Assembly: GCA_036272915.1 (NCBI GenBank)
Contig: DATAXV010000202.1
Span: 1-64,000 of the forward strand
Length of the DNA: 64,000 nt
Reading direction: 5' to 3'
Source of the DNA: DATAXV01 sp036272915
GTDB lineage: Bacteria > Chloroflexota > Dormibacteria > Dormibacterales > Dormibacteraceae
The notes under the pieces are model-generated. The model worked only from the letters and a program-made list of their open reading frames with translations. It was not told the DNA's origin and made no database searches. Below, piece by piece: positions 50,651 to 59,901 of the stretch. Each line of letters opens with the position of its first letter. The stretch's first letter is position 1. Made by a program: the position numbers and the translations under genes.

Positions 50651-51127
50651 TCAGGGGAGGATGCTGGAGACCGCCCTCCAGCCCAGCCCACCCTGATCGG
50701 CGGCGCGGGCGACGTCCAGCGCCAGCAGCTCCGGCCAGCGGCTGGCCGGCACCGTGTCCTCCATACCCACCGCCATGTCGCTGGCCACGGCCTGGCGCCT
50801 GACCACGCAGCCCGATCCCTGCCGGCGGATGTCGTAGTGGATCTGGCCGAGCTTGAGCTCGAGACGGTTGATGGAGCCGCCGAAGAGCCCACGATGGCTG
50901 CGCACCGTCTGCGGTCCCAGACGGCCCAGGCTCTCGGCCAGATAGGCGAGCAGCCCCGACGGGTCCCCGAGCCGGATGCGGATGCGATCGATCGCCTCCG
51001 CCACCTCGGAGGGCGGGCCCGCCTTGGCGTCGGCGCCCGGGTAGGCGGCGCCGCAGTAGCGGCAGGCCTGGCTGCCGACGTGCACCGGCGCGCCGCAGTT
51101 CACGCAGCGGGTGAGCGGATCAGCCAT
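50651..51127 (-). CDS. Zinc-ribbon protein, unknown
   Basis: This 158-residue protein begins with a compact zinc ribbon (CVNCGAPVHVGSQACRYCG, residues 8-26). An unassigned globular part follows, containing a SHRGLFGGSINRLELKLGQIHYDIRR strand-rich segment. Its start overlaps the stop of the upstream YbjQ-like gene by 8 nt, so the two proteins are made together and may interact. It has no recognisable enzyme motif. Confidence 0.75.
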   Translation of the reverse strand: MADPLTRCVNCGAPVHVGSQACRYCGAAYPGADAKAGPPSEVAEAIDRIRIRLGDPSGLLAYLAESLGRLGPQTVRSHRGLFGGSINRLELKLGQIHYDIRRQGSGCVVRRQAVASDMAVGMEDTVPASRWPELLALDVARAADQGGLGWRAVSSILP

Positions 51128-51935
51128 CGGCGGTCAGGATCACCGAGGGCGGCGTCACCGGCCGAGCGCCGGGCTCGCGGGAGACGGCGGTGCCGATGGC
51201 GAAGAACTCGATGACGTGGCTTCCCCACCCGTGGTTCTTCTCGTGGACCTGGACGGCGACGATGCCGTCCCCGCCGAACTGCGTGCACTCCGCCTCCATC
51301 CGCCGCATGGCCAGCTCCCGGGCGGCGTAGGTGCCCTGCGTCAGCGGGACGTGCTCGGTGCTGCCGGTGAGCTGGCGGAACCACTGGGCCACGTTCTGCA
51401 TGCTCACGTGGTAGACGCAGGAGCCGATGACGAGCCGGACCGGCCGGAAGCCGGCGACGCGAAGCTTGTAGAAGTCCTGACCGCTGAGGTCGGACGAGAA
51501 GGGGATCCCGTGCTCGGGCCGGATCCGCTGCGAGGCGTCGCGGGCGCGGACCGCGGTGCCGATGAAGAGGAACTCGAGCAGGTCCTCGCCCCAGCTGTAG
51601 CTGTTGATGTCCATGCGGACACCGACGATCCCGTCGGCGTCCAGCGCCACCGCCTCGGTCTCCATGCGGTGGATGGCCAGGCGGCGGGCGTCGTACATGG
51701 CCTTGCTGATGACGCCCAGCTCCTCGTTGCGGTTGGTCCGGATCCGCTGCCAGCCGATGTGATAGATCGAGCTGCCCAGGACCAGGCCGAGGGCGTCGAA
51801 GCCGAGGCTCTCGATGCAGAGGAGCTCATCGACCGAGAGGTCGCTGGTGAAGGGCCCGGCGAGGAGCCGGTCCAGCGCCTCCGAGGAGGGCCGGTCCGAA
51901 CCGTGCTGCTGCTGCTGGCCGCCGAAGAGGGGCAT
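51120..51935 (-). CDS. Tandem YbjQ/UPF0145-type domain protein
   Basis: This 271-residue protein holds two copies of the heavy-metal-associated YbjQ (UPF0145) fold. The first is about residues 40-130 (YDARRLAIHRMETEAVALDADGIVGVRMDI) and the second about 150-255 (YAARELAMRRMEAECTQFGGDGIVAVQVHE). The parallel R-M-E and D-G-I-V motifs show an internal duplication. The start at 51935 is fixed by GGAGT just upstream. Single-domain YbjQ forms pentamers of unknown function. It is coupled to the zinc-ribbon gene. Confidence 0.8.
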   Translation of the reverse strand: MPLFGGQQQQHGSDRPSSEALDRLLAGPFTSDLSVDELLCIESLGFDALGLVLGSSIYHIGWQRIRTNRNEELGVISKAMYDARRLAIHRMETEAVALDADGIVGVRMDINSYSWGEDLLEFLFIGTAVRARDASQRIRPEHGIPFSSDLSGQDFYKLRVAGFRPVRLVIGSCVYHVSMQNVAQWFRQLTGSTEHVPLTQGTYAARELAMRRMEAECTQFGGDGIVAVQVHEKNHGWGSHVIEFFAIGTAVSREPGARPVTPPSVILTADG

Positions 51936-52172
51936 CGTCACTCCTTGCCGGCCGGGCGGCCGGGTTCCGGGTAGGGCAGGCAAAGCCTAGGCATCTTCGC
52001 CGGTGCTGTCCATAGGTCCGCCGCCTCGCCCACCTCCGAATTCGAATCGGGACGTTCGTCCTGACGCGCCGGGACGGCGGCCCGGAATCGGTTGAACTCG
52101 CCCTGCGCCCCCCATGACCTCCTTAAGACGCGCATATCCCTGCTATAACCTTGGATCCGTAGCTTCTCCACC

Positions 52173-53318
52173 ATGAGTGAGGGGCTGATCATCATCGTCA
52201 TCCTGGTCGCGTTCGCCCTGGCCTTCGACTTCACAAACGGCTTTCATGACACAGCCAATGCGATGGCCACCTCGATCGCGACCAAGGCGCTGCCGCCCCG
52301 CGTGGCAGTGGGTATATCGGGAGCGCTGAACTTCATCGGCTGCTTCCTTTCCCTGGCGGTGGCAACGACCATCGCCAAGGGAATCGTCAACACCGGTCAG
52401 ATCACCGTCGAGGCCGTGTTCGCCGGGCTGATCGGCGCGATCACCTGGAACCTGCTGACCTGGTTGCTCGGGCTCCCCTCGAGCTCGTCCCACGCCATCA
52501 TCGGCGGCATCGTGGGCGCCGCGATCATCACCGGAGGGTGGTCGGCCGTCAAATACGACGGCATCCTCTCCAAGGTGCTGGTGCCGGCCGTCGCCTCGCC
52601 GATCATCGCGGGCGCGGCAGCCGCCCTGGCCGTCTTCCTCGCCGGCTACATCACGGCTCGGTCCCGGCCTGAATTCATGGCCAGGGGCTATCGGATCGGC
52701 CAGATCGTGTCCGCCTCGCTGGTCTCGCTCGCCCATGGGACCAACGACGGCCAGAAGACGATGGGCATCATCACCCTGGCCCTGATCGTCAACGGCAACA
52801 TCGCGGCCAAGGCGGGGGTGCCCCTCTGGGTCATCGTCACCTGCGCCGCCTCGATCGCGCTCGGCACCTACATCGGCGGCTGGCGCGTGATCCGGACGCT
52901 CGGCCACCGGCTGACCTCGATCACGAGCCAGCAGGGCTTCTCCGCTGAGTCGGTCTCCTCGGCCGTGATCCTCGGTGCCGCCCACTTCGGCTTCGCGGTC
53001 TCCACGACGCAGGTCACCTCGGGCAGTGTCATGGGCTCCGGCCTCGGCAAGGGCGTGGGCCTCCGCTGGGGCGTGGTCGGCCAGATGTGCCTCGCCTGGC
53101 TGATCACGATCCCCGTCGCCGCTGTCTTCGGGGGCGCGGCGACCGAGCTCGCCAAGGCCATCGGCGGCCTTCCCGGCGTGATCGTCACCGGCCTGATCGC
53201 TGCCGCCGTCTTCGGCGTCATCTACTGGGCCGCACAGCGCCAGCCGGTCACCGCCAACAACGTCAACGACCCCGAACCCCAGACCGAGGCCCTCGCCGCC
53301 TCGGCGCCGACCGCCTGA
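52173..53318 (+). CDS. pit: Low-affinity inorganic phosphate transporter (PiT family)
   Basis: This 381-residue permease imports metal-phosphate with protons. Both family repeats are visible: DFTNGFHDTANAMAT near residues 19-33 and AHGTNDGQKTMGI near 188-200, with the internal GLPSSSSHAIIGG and FAVSTTQVTSGSVMG signature pair. About ten helices are predicted. A TATAAC box (52144-52149) lies upstream. The 237-bp gap before it holds no gene. No PhoU-like partner is adjacent; a two-helix protein follows instead. Confidence 0.95.
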   Translation: MSEGLIIIVILVAFALAFDFTNGFHDTANAMATSIATKALPPRVAVGISGALNFIGCFLSLAVATTIAKGIVNTGQITVEAVFAGLIGAITWNLLTWLLGLPSSSSHAIIGGIVGAAIITGGWSAVKYDGILSKVLVPAVASPIIAGAAAALAVFLAGYITARSRPEFMARGYRIGQIVSASLVSLAHGTNDGQKTMGIITLALIVNGNIAAKAGVPLWVIVTCAASIALGTYIGGWRVIRTLGHRLTSITSQQGFSAESVSSAVILGAAHFGFAVSTTQVTSGSVMGSGLGKGVGLRWGVVGQMCLAWLITIPVAAVFGGAATELAKAIGGLPGVIVTGLIAAAVFGVIYWAAQRQPVTANNVNDPEPQTEALAASAPTA

Positions 53319-53328
53319 GGGGAGTGAG

Positions 53329-53676
53329 ATGACCACTACGCCGCAGCTGGCAGCACTCATCGCCTGGGGCTCGATCGGCCTGGTGCTGGTCTTCGCCCTG
53401 ATCACTGGAGCCGTCGTCGTCGGCGCCTTCTCCTTCGGGCTGGTCGGCTTGGACCGCTACCAGAAGGCGCGTGGCAATGGCGGTGGCGGCAGTACCACCG
53501 TCGAGGCCGCAGCCCCTACCGCCGGAGACCCCCGGCCGAGCGACCCGGCCAACGCGCAGACCCAGGACCGGGAGTCGTTGGCCTTCCTCTCGCTGATCGT
53601 CGCCGTTTTCTGCTTCGCCATCTGCGTGCTCGGGATCGCTGCCGGGCTCTGGGCGATGCTGAACAAGGTCTCCTAA
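53329..53676 (+). CDS. Two-helix membrane protein downstream of pit, unknown
   Basis: This 115-residue protein has helices at about 8-38 and 85-110, joined by a Gly/Ala/Pro-rich loop (GNGGGGSTTVEAAAPTAG). It starts 10 nt after the phosphate transporter stop, behind GGGGAGTGAG, so it is probably cotranslated. Small two-helix proteins after Pit genes occur in several Gram-positive groups and may be accessory subunits; this is inference. Confidence 0.75.
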   Translation: MTTTPQLAALIAWGSIGLVLVFALITGAVVVGAFSFGLVGLDRYQKARGNGGGGSTTVEAAAPTAGDPRPSDPANAQTQDRESLAFLSLIVAVFCFAICVLGIAAGLWAMLNKVS

Positions 53677-53801
53677 AGGCAGAGATAGCTTCCGGCCCCG
53701 TCAGCTCCGGGGGTCCGTCGAAAGGACCAGCCCTTCCCCCGGGGCAGATGGGGCCGGACCTTCCGGTCGCGGCGTCCGCCGATCCGCCAGCGGGACGCCT
53801 C

Positions 53802-55043
53802 TCACCGCCGGTGCGCGCCGTCCCCCGTCTCGTCGCTGGAGCGACGCCGGTTGTTGGCCAGATGGTCGCGCTGCCAGTCACCGCTCCGCTTGACCCAGGG
53901 TTGCGGCGGATCGTCCTCCACCGACGTCAGCCGCCGACCGCCGGCGATGGTGGCCACCGGCTCCAACCACCGGCTGGCGGGCCGGCTCTCCAGCGTCACG
54001 TCGTAGAGCGTGGGCGTCTCCCCCCCCTCGCGCAGCGCGAACAGGGCCACGTCCGCCCGAGCCCCGGGCCGCAGGCTTCCGATCTCCGGGTACATCCCCA
54101 ACACCTCGGCCGGCCGCCTGGTGGTGGCCGTGATCACGTCCTCCAGGTCGGCCCCCAGGGAAACCAGCTTGTTCATGCAGGTGGGCAGGTCGAAGACCGG
54201 ACCGCCGACCGAGAGCTGGTGGATGTCGCTGGAGACGACGTCGGGGGCGAAGCCTCCGCTCAGGGCGGCCTCGGCGGAGGCGAAGGTGAAGGATCCGCTG
54301 CCGTGGCCCAGGTCGAAGAGCACACCTCGCTGCCGGGCCGCGAGCACCGCCTCGCGGACGCGGCCGTCGCTGCCGGTCAGGGACATGCTCCGGCCGGTGA
54401 AGCAGTGGGTCACCACGTCGCCCGGGCGCAGCCGCACGAGCACCTCCTCCAGCTCCGGCGGCCCCTGGCCGATGTGGACCATGACCGGCTGGCCCAGGCG
54501 CTCGGCCGCTTCCACGGCCCGCTCCAGCGGCCGCACGCCCTGCCCGCCGATGGTCTCCCTGCTGATCCGGACCTTGACCCCGGCCACCGTCTCCCGGTAC
54601 CGCTCGACACTGGCGATGAGCGCCTCCACGTCGCAGTACTCGGGGATCGCCACCTCGTGGGTGCGGGCGGTCAGGCCGACGCAGGAGATGTTGACGAAGC
54701 AGCGCAGCCGGATCGCGGAGGGCTCGGCGATGAACCGGATCAGCCCGGGCAGGTTGTAGGCGCCTGCGGACCCGGCGTCGACCCAGGTGGTGACGCCACT
54801 GCGGGCGGCGACGGGGTCGGGGCGGATGCCCCAGAACGTCGCCCCCCAGTAGGAGTGGGTGTGCAGATCGATCAGGCCGGGAAGCACGACCAGCCCGGTG
54901 GCGTCGACCACCTCGGCCGCCGGACCGGGGTCGATGCCGGGCTCGACCGCGGTGATGCGACCCCCGTCGACGGCGACGTCCATCTTGTCGCGAAGCCCCG
55001 CGCCGGGGTCGATGACGTTCCCGCCGGAGATGAGAAGGTCCAA
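53802..55043 (-). CDS. Amidohydrolase/deacetylase-family metallohydrolase
   Basis: This 413-residue dihydroorotase-like TIM barrel belongs to the Atu3266/EF_0837 group. Metal ligands are visible: HTH in LPGLIDLHTHSYWG, the candidate carbamylated Lys in VKVRIS, later His in MVHIGQGP and THCFTG, and Asp in SSDIHQLS. Characterised relatives hydrolyse acetylated hydroxy acids or amides. It starts with TTG. It lies 163 nt downstream of priA on the same strand and may be read through from that operon. Confidence 0.87.
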   Translation of the reverse strand: MDLLISGGNVIDPGAGLRDKMDVAVDGGRITAVEPGIDPGPAAEVVDATGLVVLPGLIDLHTHSYWGATFWGIRPDPVAARSGVTTWVDAGSAGAYNLPGLIRFIAEPSAIRLRCFVNISCVGLTARTHEVAIPEYCDVEALIASVERYRETVAGVKVRISRETIGGQGVRPLERAVEAAERLGQPVMVHIGQGPPELEEVLVRLRPGDVVTHCFTGRSMSLTGSDGRVREAVLAARQRGVLFDLGHGSGSFTFASAEAALSGGFAPDVVSSDIHQLSVGGPVFDLPTCMNKLVSLGADLEDVITATTRRPAEVLGMYPEIGSLRPGARADVALFALREGGETPTLYDVTLESRPASRWLEPVATIAGGRRLTSVEDDPPQPWVKRSGDWQRDHLANNRRRSSDETGDGAHRR

Positions 55044-55206
55044 CCGGTCAGCGCCGCGTCATTCGGGCCACCGCTCCGGCGGCCGACGCCACGGCACGCG
55101 ACCCGTCAAGCGAGAGCCGTCGACGACCGCATCGCCAATGCCACATTGCTCGCCATCGTACGCGCGGTCTGGCGGGCCGCACCGCCATGCCGGGACGCGT
55201 CACCCC

Positions 55207-57189
55207 TCAGCCCTGGGGGTCGACATCGAACGACCACCCCCTCCCCCGAGGGAGATGCGGCCGGAGCCTCTCCAGGTCCCGGCCCTTGACCGTGACCTGC
55301 CAGCGGAACTCCCCGCGGAGCCGGTGCATGAACGCGGGTGAGGGTCCCTGCACCCTGATCCCCTCCAGCCGCTCGGCGACGATGGCGCTGGCCAGCCGCT
55401 CGGCGGCGTCGCCGGCGGTGGCCGAGGCCCGGCCATCATCGTCGTTGGCATAGGTGAGCACCGCCAGCTGCACGGCCGGCGGGAACTCGAAGACCGTTCG
55501 CGACAGGAACTCCTGCTCGTAGAAGGACCGGTAGTCGCCCCGCTGCGCGGCGCGGAGGCTGTAGTGGTCGGGGTTCGAGGTCTGGACCACGACCCGCGCC
55601 GGGCGGCGGTTGCGCCCCGCCCGCCCGGCGACCTGGGCCACCAGCGCGTACGCCGACTCCGCCGCCCGGTAGTCGGGAAAATGCAGCGGCAGGTCGGCGT
55701 CGACCACCCCCACCGTGCTCACGTCCTCGAGGTCGAGGCCTCTGGCCACCAGCTGCGTCCCGACCAGGATGTCGGCGCGATGCTGGCTGAAGGTCTCGAA
55801 GATGTTCCAGTACGCCTCCGGCGAGCGCAGCGCGTCGCGGTCCAGCCGCAGCACCCTCGCCTCCGGCCAGAGCCGCTGGACCAGCCCCTCCAGGCGCTGC
55901 GTGCCGATGCCGAGCGCGCGCAGCTGCGCCGAGCCGCAGTGGGGGCAGGTCGGCGGCTGCGCCTGGAGGTAGCCGCAGTAGTGGCAGGCGAGCCCGCCCA
56001 GCTCAGGGTGCTGGACCAGCGAGACCGAGCAGCCCGGGCAGAGGATGGACTTGCCGCAGTCGCGACAGAGGATGAAGGTCGAGGCGCCCCGCCGGTTGAG
56101 GAAGAGGATCGCCTGCTCCTCCCGCCTCAGGGCGCCGTCGACCGCCTCGATCAGCGTCTCCGACAGGGGCTGGCGGTTGCCCCGGCGGAGCTCCTCGCGA
56201 AGGTCGACCAGCTCGATCTCGGCGGCCTCGCCGCGGATCCGGTGGGGCAGCTCGGCCAGGGCCAGCGCGCCGGTCTCGGTCTCCCGGTAGCTCTCGACGC
56301 TGGGCGTGGCCGAGCCCAGCACCAGCCGGGCCCCGGTCGATTCGGCCAGGCGCCTCGCCACCCAGCCCGTCTCGTAGCGGGGGATGCGATCCTGCTTGTA
56401 GGCGCTGGAGCCCTCCTCGTCGACGCAGATCAGGCCGAGGCGGGGAACCGGCGCGAAGACGGCGGAGCGGCTGCCGATGACGAGATCCACCTCGCCGCGA
56501 CGGACGCGCCACCACTGCTGTGCCCGCTCCAGCTCGGTCAGGGCGCTGTGGAGCACCGCCAGCGGCACCCCCAGCCGGCGGGAGAAGCGCTCCACCAGCT
56601 GCGGCGTCAGCGAGATCTCGGGGACCAGCACCAGCACCCGGAGGCCCTTGGCCAGGACGCGCTCGGCGGCGGCCATGTAGACCTCGGTCTTGCCGCTGGC
56701 GGCGACCCCGTGCAGCAGCACCCGCCGGCGGTCCGCGATGACCTTCAGGGCCTCCCGCTGATCGGGGGTGAGGAGCGGCGCCGGCTCCGGCGGGCCGGAG
56801 GGGTTGACGTACTGGAGCAGCTGGCTGTGGCGGGTCTGCCGGGTCGAGGGGCCGGCGCCGCCCGAACCCGGACGGCGCACCCGGGGCGGCAGCATCGCCC
56901 GCAGGCACTCGATCAGCGGCGCCCAGTAGTGCGCCGAGACCTCGCGGGCGAGGCCCATCTGGTGCGGCAGCAGCAGCGGCGAGGTGTCGGCGTGCTCGAT
57001 CGCCTTGAGCTCCATCTCGCCGCCGCCGTCGGTGTGGAGCTCGGTGACGTAGCCGGCGCCGTGGCGGCGCCCAAAGGGAACCCAGACCCGCTGCCCGGGG
57101 ACCAGGTCCATGCCCTCCGGCACCAGGTAGGTGTAGGTCTCGTGGTCGATCATGCGGGCGGCCTCGACCGCCACCTCGGCGCAGAGCAC
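55207..57189 (-). CDS. priA: Primosomal protein N' (PriA)
   Basis: This is a 660-residue replication-restart protein. The N-terminal fork-binding domain begins AEVAVEAARMIDHETYTYLVP. The helicase has Walker A GVAASGKTEVY and the DEEG box (VDEEGSSAYKQD), and the paired-Cys zinc region runs CRDCGKSILCPGC, CHYCG, CPHCG. The length suits short Gram-positive PriA proteins. It starts with GTG three bases after the coaBC stop. It closes the T-box-led operon. Confidence 0.93.
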   Translation of the reverse strand: MLCAEVAVEAARMIDHETYTYLVPEGMDLVPGQRVWVPFGRRHGAGYVTELHTDGGGEMELKAIEHADTSPLLLPHQMGLAREVSAHYWAPLIECLRAMLPPRVRRPGSGGAGPSTRQTRHSQLLQYVNPSGPPEPAPLLTPDQREALKVIADRRRVLLHGVAASGKTEVYMAAAERVLAKGLRVLVLVPEISLTPQLVERFSRRLGVPLAVLHSALTELERAQQWWRVRRGEVDLVIGSRSAVFAPVPRLGLICVDEEGSSAYKQDRIPRYETGWVARRLAESTGARLVLGSATPSVESYRETETGALALAELPHRIRGEAAEIELVDLREELRRGNRQPLSETLIEAVDGALRREEQAILFLNRRGASTFILCRDCGKSILCPGCSVSLVQHPELGGLACHYCGYLQAQPPTCPHCGSAQLRALGIGTQRLEGLVQRLWPEARVLRLDRDALRSPEAYWNIFETFSQHRADILVGTQLVARGLDLEDVSTVGVVDADLPLHFPDYRAAESAYALVAQVAGRAGRNRRPARVVVQTSNPDHYSLRAAQRGDYRSFYEQEFLSRTVFEFPPAVQLAVLTYANDDDGRASATAGDAAERLASAIVAERLEGIRVQGPSPAFMHRLRGEFRWQVTVKGRDLERLRPHLPRGRGWSFDVDPQG

Positions 57190-57192
57190 GGC

Positions 57193-58425
57193 TCAGCGGG
57201 CCGGCAGGCGGGGGACGACGGCGTCGAGGATGCGGTCGGCCATCTCCCGCTTGGTCACCCGCTCGATGTCGACCCGGGAGCCGTCGCGGAAGAGCAGGGT
57301 GCCGGCGTTGTGCTCCGAGCCGAAGGCGATGTCAGCGCGCCGGATGTCGTTGCCCAGGATCGCGTCCAGGCCCTTGCGGCTGAGCTTCTCCCGGGTGTGC
57401 TCCCACAGATCCTCGCCCTCGGCGGCGAAGCCGAGCCGGAAGAGATTCTCGGTGCCCGGCGAGGTCGCCAGCGAGGCGAGGAGGTCCGGGTTGCGCTCCA
57501 GGCGGAGCACCAGCTCCTCGCGGTTCTCGCGGCGGATCTTGGTCTCCGAGCGCTCGGCCGGCCGGTAGTCGGCGACCGCTGCCGCCATCATCAGCAGGTC
57601 GGCGCCCGGGACGGCCTCGCGCAGCGCCCCGAGCATGTCCTCGGCGCTCTCCACCGGCCGGACCTCGACGCGCGGGTGGGCGGGGTGTGCCGCCGCCGAG
57701 ATCAGGACCACCTCGGCCCCGCGCTCGGCGGCGGCGGCGGCGAGGGCGAAGCCCATCCGGCCGCTGGAGTAGTTGGAGATGAAGCGGACCGGGTCGATCG
57801 CCTCCCGGGTCCCCCCCGCCGTGACCACCACGCGCCGGCCGCGGAGGTCGCCCGATTCGCCGAGGGCGCCATCCATCGCCGCCAGCAGCACCGCCGCCTC
57901 GGGCAGGCGGCCGGAGCCGACGTGGCCGCTGGCCAGCCGCCCCGCCTCCGGCTCGACCACCGTCAACCCGCGGCGGCGCAGGGTGGCCACGTTCTCGGCC
58001 ACCACCGCCTTCCCCCACATGGCGTCGTTCATGGCCGGCGCGACCACGACCGGGGAGCGGGCGGCGAGCACGGTGGCGGCGACGATGTCATCGCCCAGGC
58101 CGTGGGCGAGGCGGGCCAGCGCGTGCGCGGTGGCCGGGGCGACCAGGACCACCTCGGCCCAGTCGCCGAGCTCGACGTGGGGCTCGGCCGCGCCGCCGGC
58201 GGCCCAGAGGTCGGTCAGGACCGGGTGGCCGCTGAGGCCGCGCAGGGTCGCCTCGCCGACGAACCGCCCGGCGGCCTCGGTCATCGCCACCCGGACCGTG
58301 CAGCCGGCCCGGGTCAGCTGGGAGACCAGGGCGCAGACCTTGTAGGCGGCGATGCCGCCGGCCACCAGCACGGCCACGCGGCGCCCGCGAAGGCCGGCCG
58401 GCACCGCCTCGGCGGGCGTGCTCAC
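57193..58425 (-). CDS. coaBC: Bifunctional phosphopantothenoylcysteine synthase/decarboxylase
   Basis: This 410-residue protein performs two steps of CoA synthesis. The N-terminal flavin decarboxylase (CoaC) has GGIAAYK, active-site His in AEPHVELGDW, and PAMNDAMW with Asn. The C-terminal synthetase (CoaB) starts near 190 with VVVTAGGTREAIDPVRFISNYSSGRMG. The GTG start at 58425 gives a 4-nt overlap with the gmk stop; upstream in-frame sequence is a shadow of gmk. Confidence 0.95.
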   Translation of the reverse strand: MSTPAEAVPAGLRGRRVAVLVAGGIAAYKVCALVSQLTRAGCTVRVAMTEAAGRFVGEATLRGLSGHPVLTDLWAAGGAAEPHVELGDWAEVVLVAPATAHALARLAHGLGDDIVAATVLAARSPVVVAPAMNDAMWGKAVVAENVATLRRRGLTVVEPEAGRLASGHVGSGRLPEAAVLLAAMDGALGESGDLRGRRVVVTAGGTREAIDPVRFISNYSSGRMGFALAAAAAERGAEVVLISAAAHPAHPRVEVRPVESAEDMLGALREAVPGADLLMMAAAVADYRPAERSETKIRRENREELVLRLERNPDLLASLATSPGTENLFRLGFAAEGEDLWEHTREKLSRKGLDAILGNDIRRADIAFGSEHNAGTLLFRDGSRVDIERVTKREMADRILDAVVPRLPAR

Positions 58426-59000
58426 ACCAGCAGCCTCCTGTCCTCCTCGAGCAGGGACTCGATCTCGCCCACCGCCCGGACCACCGTGTCGTTGACGACG
58501 ATGTGGTCGTAGCGGTCGGCGAACGACATCTCCCACTCGGCCAGCCGCTGCCGGGCCTGGATCTCCTCCTCCGACTCCACCCCGCGCTCGATCCGGCGGC
58601 GGATCAGCTCGCGCATCGTGGGCGGGGCGATGAAGACGTAGACGCCGTCGGGACGGCGCTGGCGGACCTGGTCGGCGCCCTGCACGTCGATCTTGAGGAT
58701 CACGTCGTAGCCGGCCCGCTGGGCCGCCTCGACGCGGGCCGCGGAGGTCCCGTAGAGGTTGCCGTTGACGGTCGCGTGCTCGAGGAAGTCGTCGGCCTGC
58801 GCCATTTGCTCGAACTCCTCACGGGTGACGAAGGAGTAGTGCTCACCGTCGATCTCGTAATCGCGCCGGGGCCGGGTCGTATAGGAGACCGAGTAGCAGA
58901 GATGCGGGTTGCGCTTGAGCAGCTGCTCGATGACCGTGTCCTTGCCGACCCCGCCCGGGCCCGAGATCACGACCAGGAGGCTCCGGCCGGCCCGGCTCAT
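58422..59000 (-). CDS. gmk: Guanylate kinase
   Basis: This 192-residue enzyme phosphorylates GMP to GDP. The P-loop is GPGGVGKD (14-21, with Gly where Ser is common), the GMP-binding segment is SVSYTTRPRRDYEIDGEHYSFV, and IDVQGADQVR and the lid Arg region IRRRIERG are present. Overlaps of 4 nt on both sides tie it to the pseudouridine synthase and coaBC genes. The rpoZ gene that often follows gmk is absent here. Confidence 0.96.
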   Translation of the reverse strand: MSRAGRSLLVVISGPGGVGKDTVIEQLLKRNPHLCYSVSYTTRPRRDYEIDGEHYSFVTREEFEQMAQADDFLEHATVNGNLYGTSAARVEAAQRAGYDVILKIDVQGADQVRQRRPDGVYVFIAPPTMRELIRRRIERGVESEEEIQARQRLAEWEMSFADRYDHIVVNDTVVRAVGEIESLLEEDRRLLV

Positions 59001-59899
59001 CCACCCTCCCAGGCGTCCCGGGTGCCGCCCAGGCTCGACCAGAAGCGGAGGAAATCCTCGGGCGGCTCAGCCTCGAAGGCCATCTCCTCGCCCGTCCTCG
59101 GGTGCCGCAGACGGAGCCGCCAGGCGTGGAGCATGGGCCGTTCGGGGTCTCCCCCGCGGCGGTGGCCGTAGAGGTCATCCCCGGCCACCGGATGCCTCTC
59201 CGCAGCCAGGTGGACTCGAATCTGATGGGTGCGTCCCGTCTCCAGGTCGCATCGCAGCAGAGTATGACCGGACCGGCGCTCGAGCACACGGAAGCGGGTC
59301 CTGGCGCTGCGGCCGCCCTCGACGACGGCCATGCGCAGCCGCAGCCGGGGATGGCGGGCGATGGGGGCGTCGATGATGCCCGCATCCTGGGCGACTCCGC
59401 CGCGGACGATGGCCAGGTAGGTGCGGGAGAGGCGGCGGTCGGCGAGTTGTCCGGCGAGGTCGCGGTGGGCGACGTCGGTCCGCGCGGCCAGGATCAGGCC
59501 CGAGGTGCCTCGATCGAGGCGGTGGACGATCCCGGGGCGGGCCTCGCCACCGGCCGCCGACCAGCTCCCGCCCAGACCGAGGAGGGCGTGGACCATGGTT
59601 CCGGAGTGGTGGCCTGGAGCCGGGTGCACGACCATCCCGGCGGGCTTGTCGACCACGACCAGGTCGTCGTCCTGGTAGACGATGCGGAGCGGGATCGCCT
59701 CCGCCGAGGGGGTCAGGGAGACCGGGTCGGGGACGGCGTACTCGATCACGTCACCCTCCTTGACCTGCTCCGAGGGCTTCGCCGGCCGGCCGTTGTGCCG
59801 CACCTCGCCGGAGCGTGCCAGCCTCGCCGCCGAGGAGCGGCTGAGCTCGGGATCGGACTCGGCCAGCACCTGGTCGAGGCGACCTCCGACACCCTGCAC
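58997..59899 (-). CDS. RluA-family pseudouridine synthase (RluD-like)
   Basis: This 300-residue enzyme has an N-terminal S4 RNA-binding domain (LDQVLAESDPELSRSSAARLARSGEVRHNG) and the catalytic domain with Asp in VHRLDRGTSG, followed by GRTHQIRVH. RluD-type enzymes modify 23S rRNA helix 69, but the target is not provable here. The GTG at 59899 lies 2 nt after the lspA stop. Longer in-frame starts fall in a shadow of lspA. It is translationally coupled to lspA and gmk. Confidence 0.92.
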   Translation of the reverse strand: MQGVGGRLDQVLAESDPELSRSSAARLARSGEVRHNGRPAKPSEQVKEGDVIEYAVPDPVSLTPSAEAIPLRIVYQDDDLVVVDKPAGMVVHPAPGHHSGTMVHALLGLGGSWSAAGGEARPGIVHRLDRGTSGLILAARTDVAHRDLAGQLADRRLSRTYLAIVRGGVAQDAGIIDAPIARHPRLRLRMAVVEGGRSARTRFRVLERRSGHTLLRCDLETGRTHQIRVHLAAERHPVAGDDLYGHRRGGDPERPMLHAWRLRLRHPRTGEEMAFEAEPPEDFLRFWSSLGGTRDAWEGG

Positions 59900-59901
59900 C
59901 G

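Noticed and set aside
52081..52172. A phosphate-regulon (PHO) box upstream of pit
   Set aside because: No direct repeats matching a PHO box were convincing; only a TATAAC -10-like box is visible.
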